A stretch of DNA of 64,000 nt from an uncultured Bacteroidia bacterium (GTDB lineage Bacteria; Bacteroidota; Bacteroidia; Bacteroidales; UBA932). The stretch's first letter is position 1. Every line of letters begins with the position of its first letter. Below, piece after piece: positions 46,132-54,555 of this stretch. The notes below the pieces were generated by a model that did not search any database, had not been told where the DNA came from, and saw nothing but the letters and a program-made list of their open reading frames with translations. The translations under genes were made by a program, and so were the position numbers. The stretch spans positions 1-64,000 of the forward strand of contig CACWOH010000005.1 of assembly GCA_902762435.1 (NCBI GenBank), written 5' to 3'.

Positions 46132-47406
46132 TCAGCGGTCGATGACGCCGCTGCCGGGCATTTCGCCGTCTGGGGTGTACCAGACCGCGAACTGGCCCGG
46201 GGTAATGCTGCGCTGGGGCTGGTCGAACAGGATGAAGAGGCCGTTTTCCCGCATCAGCAGCGTGGCGTCCTGCAGGGGCTGCCGGTAGCGGATGCGCACG
46301 CGGTAGCGGCGCTCCTCGCCGGGCTGCATCGCCAGGTCCGGGCGGATCCAATGGATCTCGTCGGGGGCGATGCGCAGGCAGCTGCGGAGCAGGCCGGGAT
46401 GGTTCTCGCCTTCACCCACATAGATGACGTTCCGTGCGATGTCCGTGGCGAGCACGAACACGGGGTTGGCGTGGCCGCCGATGCCCAGGCCCTTGCGCTG
46501 GCCGATCGTATAGAACTGCGCGCCCTCGTGCCGGCCGATGCGGCGGGCCCAGGGATTCGCCTTGTCCCGCGTCTTCTTGACGTGATGCTTCCCGGAACGG
46601 TAGGTCTCTGTTTCGAAGTGGATGTCGGCGTAGTCGAGCGGGGTGGAGAGTTCCAGCAGCTCATCGTCGGAAAGGGCCGTTCCGCGTGCGAGCAATTCCT
46701 TGTCCCGCAGGTACTTGGCGCTGTCGGCGTAATAGGCGTCGAATACTTCCACCACGTCGCCTTCCACGCTCTTGAGCTGCTGCTGGAGGAAGGTCGGGAG
46801 GTCCACCTTGCCCACGAAGCAGATGCCCTGCGAGTCCTTCTTGTCGGCGGAGGGGAGGTCGGCCTCCTTCGCGAGGCGGCGCACCTCCGGCTTCAGCAGG
46901 TCGCCGATGGGGAAGAGCGCCTTGGACAGCTGCGCCTGCGAAAGCTGGCAGAGGAAATAGCTCTGGTCCTTGTTGGGGTCGCTGCCTTCGAGGATGCGGC
47001 AGGTGCCGTCCGGGAGCGTCTCCTTGCGGCAGTAGTGGCCGGTGGCGACATAGTCGGCCCCCAGGCGCTGCGCGGCTTCCATGAAGGCGTCGAACTTGAT
47101 CTCGCGGTTGCACAGCACGTCCGGGTTGGGCGTGCGCCCACGGGCGTATTCGTCGAACATATAGTCCACGACGCGCTGCCGGTACTGCTTGCTCAAGTCG
47201 ATGAAATAGAAGGGGATACCGATTTTTCGCGCGACCATTTCCGCCACGAAGCGGTCTTCCTCCCACTCGCAGTCGCCGTGCAGGGTGCCCTCGGTGTCGT
47301 GCCAGTTCTGCATGAACATCGCGAACACGTCGTAACCCTGCCGTTTGAGCAGCAGGGCGGCCACGCTGGAGTCCACGCCTCCGGAAAGTCCCACGCAAAT
47401 CTTCAT
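46132..47406 (-). CDS. mnmA: tRNA-specific 2-thiouridylase
   Basis: A 424-residue enzyme that thiolates U34 of Glu, Gln and Lys tRNAs. The PP-loop SGGVDSS is at residues 8-14, and the catalytic cysteines are in NPDVLCNREIKF and GICFVGK. I start at MKICVGLSGG (47406). The frame is open upstream to 47487, but the promoter box TATCTTTG at 47415-47422 would then lie inside the gene. It diverges from the cytidine deaminase gene. Confidence 0.93.
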   Translation of the reverse strand: MKICVGLSGGVDSSVAALLLKRQGYDVFAMFMQNWHDTEGTLHGDCEWEEDRFVAEMVARKIGIPFYFIDLSKQYRQRVVDYMFDEYARGRTPNPDVLCNREIKFDAFMEAAQRLGADYVATGHYCRKETLPDGTCRILEGSDPNKDQSYFLCQLSQAQLSKALFPIGDLLKPEVRRLAKEADLPSADKKDSQGICFVGKVDLPTFLQQQLKSVEGDVVEVFDAYYADSAKYLRDKELLARGTALSDDELLELSTPLDYADIHFETETYRSGKHHVKKTRDKANPWARRIGRHEGAQFYTIGQRKGLGIGGHANPVFVLATDIARNVIYVGEGENHPGLLRSCLRIAPDEIHWIRPDLAMQPGEERRYRVRIRYRQPLQDATLLMRENGLFILFDQPQRSITPGQFAVWYTPDGEMPGSGVIDR

Positions 47407-47414
47407 ATCGGGGG

Positions 47415-47422
47415 CAAAGATA
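47415..47422 (-). promoter_or_regulatory. Promoter -7 box for mnmA
   Basis: TATCTTTG on the minus strand with only 8 nt to the mnmA ATG. Confidence 0.6.
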
Positions 47423-47466
47423 CGTATTTCGTACGACCAAAAGGTGTGCAATTGAGAAATAATCGT

Positions 47467-47474
47467 TAAATTTG
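47467..47474 (+). promoter_or_regulatory. Promoter -7 box for cytidine deaminase
   Basis: TAAATTTG on the plus strand, 20 nt before the ATG at 47495. Confidence 0.55.
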
Positions 47475-47494
47475 GGAGATAAACCACACAGGCT

Positions 47495-47968
47495 ATGACC
47501 GAACGTCAAATCCAGATCTCCTACCAGGAGTACAAGTCAATCGATGAAATGAATCCCGAGGACCGGGAACTGGCTGCGGAAGCCATCAAGGCGATGCCGG
47601 GTGCCTACGCGCCGTATTCGCATTTCCACGTGGGGGCCGCCGTCCGGATGTCCAACGGGCAGATCGTGCGCGGCGCCAACCAGGAGAACGCCGCCTTCCC
47701 GTCCGGGCTCTGCGCCGAGCGGACGGCGATGTTCGCCGCCGGCGCCCGCTATCCGGACAAGGACATGCAGAGCATCGCCCTCGCGGGCGGCGTGATGGGG
47801 CGTCTGGGCAGCCAGCCCGCGACGCCCTGCGGGGCCTGCCGCCAGGTAATGGCCCAGTACCAGGCGAAGTCCGGGAAGCCGATGTCCGTGATCATGATTT
47901 CGGCGGATAAGGTCTGGAAATTCGAAAAAGTGGACGATATTCTCCCGTTGATATTCGACAGCATTTGA
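47495..47968 (+). CDS. cdd: Cytidine deaminase
   Basis: A 157-residue zinc enzyme converting (deoxy)cytidine to uridine. It has APYSHFHVGAAV, the catalytic SGLCAERTAMF (zinc Cys and proton-shuttle Glu) and PCGACRQVM (two more zinc cysteines). The length is normal for the homotetrameric form. The SRP RNA gene begins about 20 nt after its stop. Confidence 0.92.
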   Translation: MTERQIQISYQEYKSIDEMNPEDRELAAEAIKAMPGAYAPYSHFHVGAAVRMSNGQIVRGANQENAAFPSGLCAERTAMFAAGARYPDKDMQSIALAGGVMGRLGSQPATPCGACRQVMAQYQAKSGKPMSVIMISADKVWKFEKVDDILPLIFDSI

Positions 47969-47976
47969 TTTTTTCC

Positions 47977-47984
47977 TATATTTG
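47977..47984 (+). promoter_or_regulatory. Promoter -7 box of the SRP RNA
   Basis: TATATTTG, 5 nt before the predicted 5' end of the RNA. Confidence 0.6.
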
Positions 47985-47988
47985 TGGC

Positions 47989-48092
47989 GGGAAAGTCGTA
48001 CACGACCAGCTCCCTCTGAACTCCCCCAGGGCCGGAAGGCAGCAAGGGTAGGAGGTCGTAGCGGTGCGATGTACTAAGCTTTCCCTTTTTTT
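47989..48092 (+). ncRNA. ffs: Signal recognition particle RNA (bacterial small type)
   Basis: A ~100-nt hairpin RNA. The SRP54-binding tip is present: CAGGGCCGGAAGGCAGCAAG contains the GGAA tetraloop and the symmetric loop of domain IV. The 5' GGGAAAG (47989-47995) pairs with CTTTCCC (48079-48085), which runs into TTTTTTT, so the closing stem doubles as terminator. It binds Ffh and targets membrane proteins to the translocon. Exact ends are estimated from the promoter and the T run. Confidence 0.93.
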
Positions 48093-48100
48093 GTTTTCAG

Positions 48101-49576
48101 ATGAGATCGGAAATCGTAGTCATCGGTGGGGGAGCCTCCGGGCTGATGGCGGCTTACCACGCCGCCCGGATCCTCGTGGATGCCGGTGCCGCCGCGCAGG
48201 TGACGGTGCTGGAGAAGATGCCGCGCCCGGCGCGCAAGATCATGATCACCGGCAAGGGGCGCTGCAATTTCACGAATGTGAAGGACTGGAACGCCTTTTC
48301 CGGCCATATCCGCTCGAAGCCGAACTTCGTCAAGTCTGCGTTCTACAACCTGCCGTCGCAGGCCGTCTTCGACTGGTTCGAGGGCTTCGGCATGCCGGCC
48401 GTGGTCGAGCGCGGCGACCGCGCCTTCCCGGCGTCCTATCACGCCTCCGACGTGGTGGACACCCTGGTGAACGCCTGCCTCTCGCTCGGCGTCAAGATCG
48501 AAACCGAAGCCGAAGTCGCATCCATAGTGACAGGAGAAGCCCGGGAGGCAGTCGCCCCAGAAAACACTGCCACCCTCGGCACGTTAAGAGGGGGGACCGC
48601 AAGCGAAGCGCAGCGGTGGGGTCCGACGAAGGAGGACGTTTTCAGGGGCGAGCTGCCTCCCGGCTTCGTGGTTACTTTGACCGATGGGCGGGAGTGGAAA
48701 TGCGCCCGGCTGATCGTGGCGACTGGCGGACTGTGTTATCCGTCCACCGGCTCGAGCGGCGACGGCCTGCGCTGGGCGGCGGAACTTGGCCACCGCATCG
48801 TGCCGACGTTCCCGTCCCTGACCGCCCTCGTACCGAAAGGATATAAACAGCTGGAAACCAAAGACCTGCACATTGACCGCAACACCCCGCTGACGGAGTT
48901 CGGGCAGTCGCTCTGCGGGGTGCAGCTGAAGAACGTACAGCTGAGCCTGCTGATCGAAGGCACCGAAGCCGGCACCGAATTCGGCGACGTCGATTTCACC
49001 GACGGCGGCCTGGAAGGGCCGGTGGGTTACCAGCTCAGCCGCAAGGCCGTCAAGGCGATGGTCAACGGCTCGCGGGTGAGCGAACTGCTCGACCTCAAGC
49101 CGGGCGTCAGCCTGACCGAACTGACCGTCCGCGTCAAGGAACTCTGGGCGGAAATCGAAAAGGACCCGCGCTCGCGGGGCGTCCGCGAAAAGGAGCGCTG
49201 CCGCATCCTCCTGGGCAAGCTGATGCCCCGGGAACTGATTCCCGCCTTCACGGCCGCGCACCCCGAGATCATTACCCTGGAGCGGCGCGGAAGGGCCGAC
49301 ACCAAGGTCTGGGTGAACCTGGTCAGCATCGCCAAGGCGCTGAAAGCCTGGCAGTTCGAAATTGCCGGCTACGTGGGCTACGAACGCGCCGTCGTCACCG
49401 CCGGAGGCGTGTCCACCGACGACTTCATCGCCAAGACGATGGAGTCCCGGGTCGTGCCCGGACTTTATCTCTGCGGGGAAGTGCTGGACATCGACGCCGA
49501 CACCGGCGGCTACAACCTCCAGCTCGCCTTCTCGACCGGCGCGCTGGCCGGTCTCAACGCAGCGAAATCCCTATGA
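48101..49576 (+). CDS. HI0933/YhiN-family flavoprotein with an internal insertion
   Basis: A 491-residue FAD protein of unknown substrate. It has IVVIGGGASGLMAAYHAAR (FAD binding), MPRPARKIMITGKGRCNFTN, LIVATGGLCYPSTGSSGDGL and a C-terminal LYLCGEVLDIDADTGGYNLQLAFSTG, all hallmarks of the family. About 30-45 low-complexity residues (around 150-190, TLGTLRGGTASEAQRWGPTK) interrupt a beta-sheet region where homologues have a short turn. The DNA there is a GC-rich palindromic stretch. The ATG lies only 8 nt past the T run of the SRP RNA, so it may be expressed by read-through or from a promoter inside it. Confidence 0.88.
   Translation: MRSEIVVIGGGASGLMAAYHAARILVDAGAAAQVTVLEKMPRPARKIMITGKGRCNFTNVKDWNAFSGHIRSKPNFVKSAFYNLPSQAVFDWFEGFGMPAVVERGDRAFPASYHASDVVDTLVNACLSLGVKIETEAEVASIVTGEAREAVAPENTATLGTLRGGTASEAQRWGPTKEDVFRGELPPGFVVTLTDGREWKCARLIVATGGLCYPSTGSSGDGLRWAAELGHRIVPTFPSLTALVPKGYKQLETKDLHIDRNTPLTEFGQSLCGVQLKNVQLSLLIEGTEAGTEFGDVDFTDGGLEGPVGYQLSRKAVKAMVNGSRVSELLDLKPGVSLTELTVRVKELWAEIEKDPRSRGVREKERCRILLGKLMPRELIPAFTAAHPEIITLERRGRADTKVWVNLVSIAKALKAWQFEIAGYVGYERAVVTAGGVSTDDFIAKTMESRVVPGLYLCGEVLDIDADTGGYNLQLAFSTGALAGLNAAKSL
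48594..48624. repeat. Palindromic GC-rich mini-repeat inside the flavoprotein gene
   Basis: GGACC (48594-48598) and GGTCC (48620-48624) bracket ACCGC...GCGGT arms. The left half recurs at 2091-2107 with two A/G changes. It stays in frame with the host gene. Confidence 0.4.
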
Positions 49577-50782
49577 GATTGCGTCCAGACTGGGCGTAAA
49601 GTTCTGCTGGATCAAGCCGGCGAAGGTGAGCGAAATCTCTTTGGGGCTCAGACCCAGCTGCCGGCCGATGTTGTAGATGAAATTGACTTCGTTGTCGGCA
49701 ATATCCTTGTCGGCGAGCACGACGCTGATCATGTATTGCAGCAGCGTATTCTTCAAGCCCGGATTGATCTCCAGAATCTTGTTCACCGAGTCCTCGAACA
49801 TTTTGTCCACGTCGTCCTGGACGACCCTGTCGAGGAAGGCCTTGGGGAAGATATGGCTGCTGGAGAGGTTCCGGATGATGTGCTCGTACTCCTCCTGCGT
49901 CACCTTGCCGTCGATGTTTGCGACGATGATGCCGGCGGTGGCGTTGAAGATGGACATGGGTTCGTCCAGCGGATCGTTGCCGATCTTCAACAGGATCTGG
50001 ATCAGTTCGTCCATTCCCTTGTCCAGCTCCTCCTGGCTCCTGGCGTTGGCAAACAGGTTGATGGCCTGGACGCGGATGGGGTTGACGGGGTGGTCGTAGT
50101 GGCTCAGACCGCCTCCCTTGAGAAAGTAATCCAGGTGCTTGCTGTTGTCGGTCAGGAGATCTTCGATGCTGACCTGCATCTTTTCGAGATCCAGGCCGGA
50201 CGCCATCTTGAAGAAGGAGGTGACGCAGGCGTCAAGGTTCCCGCAGGCGAGGTAACCGTAGCGGTCGGCGACCAGTTCGGCCAGGTTGTCGTGCAGGTGG
50301 ATCTTGAACTGCAGGGTGACGGGCGGCGTGGTGTTCTGCGGCGGATAGACGAAGTAGATGAGGCGCTTGAGCGCGGTGTCCAGGTTGATCAGATGTCCCA
50401 GTTCGTGTCCGATGACGAATCTCAGTTCATCCTCGCTCATCAGGTTGAACAGCTCGGAGTTGACGTTTACGATATGGGGGTGTTCCGCATCTTCCGAAGC
50501 GATGGAAAAGGCGTTGATGGAAGAATCTCCGGTCACGTAGAAATCTACCGGCTCGAGGAAGCCCAGCCGGTCCTTGACTTCATGGCAGAGGCGGTAAAAG
50601 TTGCCCAACAGGTTCTGGTCGGCTTTCATGCAATGGCCTTCCATCCGGCTGCGCCAGTACTCATCCTCCGTGGTCTCGTCGGCATGTTTGAGGATGTACT
50701 TCACGACGTCGCCCTGCAGGGCGTCATAGATCTGTGCAGCAAGTTCTTTTTCGAGCTTGATTTCGGGATTCAGGTAGTTCAT
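49571..50782 (-). CDS. M48-type metallopeptidase with TerB-like C-terminal region
   Basis: A 403-residue cytoplasmic protein (no signal, no membrane segment). The zinc motif H126-E-L-G-H130 lies in FVIGHELGHLIN, and AELVADRYGYL supplies the third ligand of M48 peptidases. The last ~130 residues are helical, with acidic segments of TerB type (ANIDGKVTQEEYEHII and ADKDIADNEVNFIYNIGRQLGLSPKEI). I start at the ATG at 50782. The longer frame opens with TTG and adds ten residues. It diverges from the kinase operon with a 147-nt gap, and a TerB-like protein is also encoded there, so it probably belongs to the same system. Confidence 0.8.
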   Translation of the reverse strand: MNYLNPEIKLEKELAAQIYDALQGDVVKYILKHADETTEDEYWRSRMEGHCMKADQNLLGNFYRLCHEVKDRLGFLEPVDFYVTGDSSINAFSIASEDAEHPHIVNVNSELFNLMSEDELRFVIGHELGHLINLDTALKRLIYFVYPPQNTTPPVTLQFKIHLHDNLAELVADRYGYLACGNLDACVTSFFKMASGLDLEKMQVSIEDLLTDNSKHLDYFLKGGGLSHYDHPVNPIRVQAINLFANARSQEELDKGMDELIQILLKIGNDPLDEPMSIFNATAGIIVANIDGKVTQEEYEHIIRNLSSSHIFPKAFLDRVVQDDVDKMFEDSVNKILEINPGLKNTLLQYMISVVLADKDIADNEVNFIYNIGRQLGLSPKEISLTFAGLIQQNFTPSLDAIS

Positions 50783-50894
50783 ATCGAAAGGAATTTCGTT
50801 CAACTCGAACAAAAATAATAATATTTATTAACAATTCCTGCTCGGGTTTTATCGCAAATTTCCGAATCGGAGGTGCATTCAAACCGTTTTTTAT

Positions 50895-50902
50895 TATATT
50901 TG
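50895..50902 (+). promoter_or_regulatory. Promoter -7 box of the kinase operon
   Basis: TATATTTG, 27 nt before the first ATG (50930). It is the only good promoter match I see for the whole run to 64000. Confidence 0.65.
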
Positions 50903-50929
50903 TAAGGAAGGGCACAAACTCCGGAATAT

Positions 50930-52285
50930 ATGCGACAATGGACACGATTGATTATTGACGTGGATTATCATCCCTGCGATTCCGGCAACAGCACCTGGTA
51001 TTGCGAGCGGACTGCTTTTCCGAAATCCGACCTGTGTGCCGGAAAAGTCCTGTCCTACGAGGATCCGGGCGGCCTTTTCGGAGGGATACGTGTTGATTCC
51101 GTGTCGGAGGACGGCTTGGTGCTGAGCTATGGAACCAAGCTGTATTCCATCAGTATGGAGCATCCGAACTTGCCCCTTGACAAGGACGGTCGGGATTACA
51201 CGGAGTTCGAACTCAATCTGTTCCTGGAGAGTGCCATTGTCGTGGAGGATACGCCGGATTTCTACCGGCAGTTTCTAACCCGGGATCTGGTGGCATCGCT
51301 GTGCAGCAGTGATATCCAGGCGCTGAAGGCCTCCGATGCGCCCTGTGCCCGTTATGCTTTGGGCCGCTGGCATTACGTGCTCGTGCCCGAGGAGGATTCC
51401 TGCGCGCAGGCGGAAAAGCTTTTCCGCGAAGCGGCGGATGCGGGTGTCGCGGATGCTTTTTACGCCCTGTCCATGATGAACTGGTTAGGTGACACGTCCG
51501 AAGGACTGGAGAATGTATCGGAAATGGTGCGCCTGCGGAACGAAGCGCTTTCGCGCGGAAGCCTTTTGGCGACTCTCCGTTACGCCGAGGACCGGGTGGA
51601 CGGGGGTGCCGAAGCGCCGGAAGAGCCCGCGGTCGTGCGGGACGAGGCAACCCGGATCCTGCAAGCGGATCCGGACACGGTCCCGGAATGGTATACCGTG
51701 CTCGGACTCGCCTACAAGGCGCTGGGGGAGAGGGACCGGGCCAAGGAGACCTTCGAGGCGGGCATCGTGCACGGTAGCGTGAACTGTTATAAGCAATTGG
51801 CCAGTATGGCCCTTGTGGATGATGACAAAGTGCAGTTCCGGGAATGGATGGAGAAGGGAATGGCCCACGGCTGCGCGTGGTGCTTCCTGCTGGATGCCGA
51901 CATGCCCGACGAGGAATATGAAGCGCTCCCGGCGCGGGGCCGGTATGCGACGTCGTCCCGGATCCGGCGCCAGCTGGAGCAGGGACTCCGGCTGGGAGAG
52001 GGTTTGTGCGGCTATTACCTGGGGCTGAATTACATCTACGGCTTGCTGGGATTCGGGATTGACCTGTCGGAGGCGGAACGCGTGCTGCGTAAGGGCGCGG
52101 CGCTTGGAAACGGGGACAGCTGCCTCCTGCTGGCTCGATTGCAGGAAAACCGGGAGGACAGTACGCCCGAGATGAAGGAGGAAGCCGCCAGGATGCGCCA
52201 GAAGGCGTACAATTACGGAATAGAAGACGCCCTGGAAGAGCCGGAACAGGACGAAGATGACGGCCGATGGGACGCTTATGTATAA
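50930..52285 (+). CDS. Sel1-like repeat protein
   Basis: A 451-residue protein. The first ~110 residues are beta-rich and unrecognised (LVLSYGTKLYSISME). From about 140 there are helical Sel1/TPR-type repeats, for example AEKLFREAADAGVADAFYALSMM and AERVLRKGAALGNGDSCLLLARL, ending in an acidic tail (EEPEQDEDDG). Such repeats bind partner proteins. It is the first gene of the kinase operon, so a scaffold or sensor role is plausible but inferred. No signal peptide. Confidence 0.75.
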   Translation: MRQWTRLIIDVDYHPCDSGNSTWYCERTAFPKSDLCAGKVLSYEDPGGLFGGIRVDSVSEDGLVLSYGTKLYSISMEHPNLPLDKDGRDYTEFELNLFLESAIVVEDTPDFYRQFLTRDLVASLCSSDIQALKASDAPCARYALGRWHYVLVPEEDSCAQAEKLFREAADAGVADAFYALSMMNWLGDTSEGLENVSEMVRLRNEALSRGSLLATLRYAEDRVDGGAEAPEEPAVVRDEATRILQADPDTVPEWYTVLGLAYKALGERDRAKETFEAGIVHGSVNCYKQLASMALVDDDKVQFREWMEKGMAHGCAWCFLLDADMPDEEYEALPARGRYATSSRIRRQLEQGLRLGEGLCGYYLGLNYIYGLLGFGIDLSEAERVLRKGAALGNGDSCLLLARLQENREDSTPEMKEEAARMRQKAYNYGIEDALEEPEQDEDDGRWDAYV

Positions 52286-52298
52286 ATTCAGACGGAAA

Positions 52299-52877
52299 AT
52301 GACGAACTTGGAAACCATTGTCGCGAATGTGGACAGCATGCGCAAAAATGCGCAGGAACAGGATTTCTATAAGAATGTGCCCCTTGCGAACGACACCCTG
52401 AAGCTCCTGGAGGAGCTGGACGACCCGGACGAAGGTCCGCTGGGCAAGGCCTATGCCTGCAACGCCATACTCCGCGAGTTGCCGGAGTACGACACGCCCC
52501 GCCTGGCCCTGAAACTGCTGCGCCGGGAGCTCTCCTGGCTGCAGGAATCGGACGAAAAGAGCGACTGGCTGCATGAGGATGAAGTCGAATCGGATATCGC
52601 GCGCCTTGAGGCGTATATCGATGTCGACGGGATTTCCATGGAGGAGTTCTGCAAGCAGTATGGCCGCCACCTGCATTTCGACCCGGTGGAGCGGACTGCG
52701 AAGTGGGAGGAGATCTATTGCGACGTCGAAATAGCGTGCGCCAAGCGTCTGAAGGGCGTGCCGCGCGGCATGGGCTATTGTTTCGGCTATTGGGCCGCCC
52801 GGAGCAACGTCCTGAAAGAATACGGGATCGACTGGAAGTCACCGGGCATCATGAACCCCAGAGTCATGTTTGATTAG
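52299..52877 (+). CDS. Hypothetical protein of the kinase operon
   Basis: A 192-residue soluble protein, rich in Glu, Leu and Asp, mostly helical (ETIVANVDSMRKNAQE, DTLKLLEELDD, EDEVESDIARLEAYI), ending with aromatic residues (MGYCFGYWAARSNVLKEYGIDWKSPG). The ending resembles a pattern often seen in small uncharacterised proteins, but I recognise no family. I start at the ATG at 52299, 13 nt after the upstream stop; in-frame ATGs at 52257 and 52278 would overlap the previous gene. The function is unknown. Confidence 0.65.
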   Translation: MTNLETIVANVDSMRKNAQEQDFYKNVPLANDTLKLLEELDDPDEGPLGKAYACNAILRELPEYDTPRLALKLLRRELSWLQESDEKSDWLHEDEVESDIARLEAYIDVDGISMEEFCKQYGRHLHFDPVERTAKWEEIYCDVEIACAKRLKGVPRGMGYCFGYWAARSNVLKEYGIDWKSPGIMNPRVMFD

Positions 52878-52902
52878 GAGATAACCCATAATTGTATGTC
52901 AT

Positions 52903-53712
52903 ATGCAAACAAAGATTGATACTTTAGCTGCGATCTGCAAACTGGCGATAGCCTTTTGCAATACGGATGGAGAGGGAAGCGACTCGGAGACGAACATTCT
53001 CTATGATTTTCTGTCCGGATTTGAGGAAGTTACGCCGGAAATCGCTGACCAGGTTATTCAAATGGCGTTCGAAATGGAGGCCCGTGAAGCCTTTATCCGG
53101 ACTTTATGTCTGGCAGAAGAAGACAAGGAGCGGGTAAGTAATTTCTTCGCCGACATCATCTGCGATGACGGGCAACTCACGCCGGAAGAGGAGGAGTACT
53201 ATCATAGGGTTTGCGCGACTTGCGGGCTGCCCGATATCCTGGAGGAGCGCATCATTCGTGATGAGAGTCCGGAGGCTGCTCCGGCCGAAGTGGAAGATAC
53301 AGAAATCTATCCGAGTTTCGTGGTCATCGACTTCCGGGGTAATGCGACCTATCGTTGGGTTGAACAGGAAGATTGGGATACGCTCCGCGGCGAGATGTGT
53401 ACCTGGATCCAGGCGAACCAGATTGAAGTCGTCCGCTACACCAAGCCGCTCAATGCCCTGTCGAAGAAATTGGAGCTCGTCGGGAAGCATCTGGTGTTCC
53501 TGACTTCCCGCAACGGCTTCACCGTGACGGTGGGCGACAATATGACGGCCACGCTCCTGTACGATGGGGGTTATGAGCTCTTCGGCAATATCATCATTGC
53601 CCTGGAGACGGACGATGGATATGAGATTGAAGGCTTCAAGATGCAGTCCCACCTGGACAAGGCATTCTTTGCCGTGGATGAAGCCGTGGGCGGCCTGTTG
53701 AGTCTCAAATAA
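52903..53712 (+). CDS. TerB-like protein with unknown C-terminal domain
   Basis: A 269-residue protein. The N-terminal ~115 residues have the TerB-like helical pattern with acidic turns (AFCNTDGEGSDSETNILYDFL, DIICDDGQLTPEEEEYYHRVCATCGLP). After an EEAPAEVEDTE linker, a C-terminal beta-rich domain (about 130-269, FVVIDFRGNATYRWVEQEDW) follows that I do not recognise. TerB domains occur in tellurite-resistance and stress/defence signalling loci. It is followed by the zinc-ribbon gene after 3 nt. Confidence 0.7.
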   Translation: MQTKIDTLAAICKLAIAFCNTDGEGSDSETNILYDFLSGFEEVTPEIADQVIQMAFEMEAREAFIRTLCLAEEDKERVSNFFADIICDDGQLTPEEEEYYHRVCATCGLPDILEERIIRDESPEAAPAEVEDTEIYPSFVVIDFRGNATYRWVEQEDWDTLRGEMCTWIQANQIEVVRYTKPLNALSKKLELVGKHLVFLTSRNGFTVTVGDNMTATLLYDGGYELFGNIIIALETDDGYEIEGFKMQSHLDKAFFAVDEAVGGLLSLK

Positions 53713-53715
53713 AGT

Positions 53716-54552
53716 ATGATGGGCGAAAACGTACGTGTCCGCGAACGTGTCGAGACCCAGACGGCGGTCGAGACCGAGACCCGGGAAAAGGAATCCACGG
53801 GCAGGTGCCCGCATTGCAGTGCCGATGTGGGGCCGGATTATGAGATCTGCCCTGTGTGCGGGTGGAAGATGGTGGATTACTGCACCTTCTGCGGAGCGCC
53901 GATGCTCCCCGACGATGTGGACTGTCCCGAATGCGGCATGCCGGCAGACGGTGTGCTTTGTCCTACTTGCAACATCCTCAATTTCAGGTGTTTCTGTCGA
54001 CAGTGCGGACAGCCGCTCTCCCGCGCGGCCCGGCATGCTGTGGAGAAGGCCCGGCAGGATCCGAAGGTGAAGGAGTCGGCGCGGCTGTTGACGCGCATCG
54101 CCGAACTGGAAGCGGAACTGGCGGGCGACCTGCCGGGAAATGAGGGAGCGGATGAGCCCGCTGAACCCACGGAAGGGGAGTTGCGACTGCGTGAATTGAT
54201 GTCCCACATGGGCTTCTCGTTCACCGAACAGCCTAAAGCGACCCGGCGAAGCATGGGACGCAGCCGGGAGGCCGTGATGGAAGAGTACCAGCGGGCGGTC
54301 GAAGAAGCGAATCAAGTGCTGGAAAGCATGCTTCCTCCTGCCGGCTCCACGCCGCAGGAGCAGCGCAATTACTACACGGCCCGCAAGGTGGCCGTGACGG
54401 AATTGATGGAGGTGACGGGCCTGGTGGGCTGGATTTGCAACTGGTGCCATTGTTTCCATGAGCATCCCTCTCAGTGCTACCGGCCGTGGCTGGGCGGTAC
54501 CTGGCAATACGGCACGACCCAGAAAGTAGTTACCACGTACAAAAAAGTATAA
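53716..54552 (+). CDS. Multi-zinc-ribbon protein
   Basis: A 278-residue protein. Residues about 30-105 hold six CxxC knuckles (CPHC, CPVC, CTFC, CPEC, CPTC, CRQC), enough for three zinc ribbons. A helical middle (ARLLTRIAELEAELAGDL) and a C-terminal cysteine/histidine knot (WICNWCHCFHEHPSQCYRPW) complete it. It starts with a charged, Val/Arg/Glu-rich tail and has no membrane segment. It could be an adaptor for the kinase, whose gene starts 3 nt downstream. The AAA+ and FHA proteins of this operon also begin with zinc ribbons. Confidence 0.8.
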   Translation: MMGENVRVRERVETQTAVETETREKESTGRCPHCSADVGPDYEICPVCGWKMVDYCTFCGAPMLPDDVDCPECGMPADGVLCPTCNILNFRCFCRQCGQPLSRAARHAVEKARQDPKVKESARLLTRIAELEAELAGDLPGNEGADEPAEPTEGELRLRELMSHMGFSFTEQPKATRRSMGRSREAVMEEYQRAVEEANQVLESMLPPAGSTPQEQRNYYTARKVAVTELMEVTGLVGWICNWCHCFHEHPSQCYRPWLGGTWQYGTTQKVVTTYKKV

Positions 54553-54555
54553 AAC

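Noticed and set aside
47407-47487. 27-residue N-terminal extension of MnmA
   Set aside because: It contains the promoter box and is not part of the MnmA family; the PP-loop starts normally from 47406.
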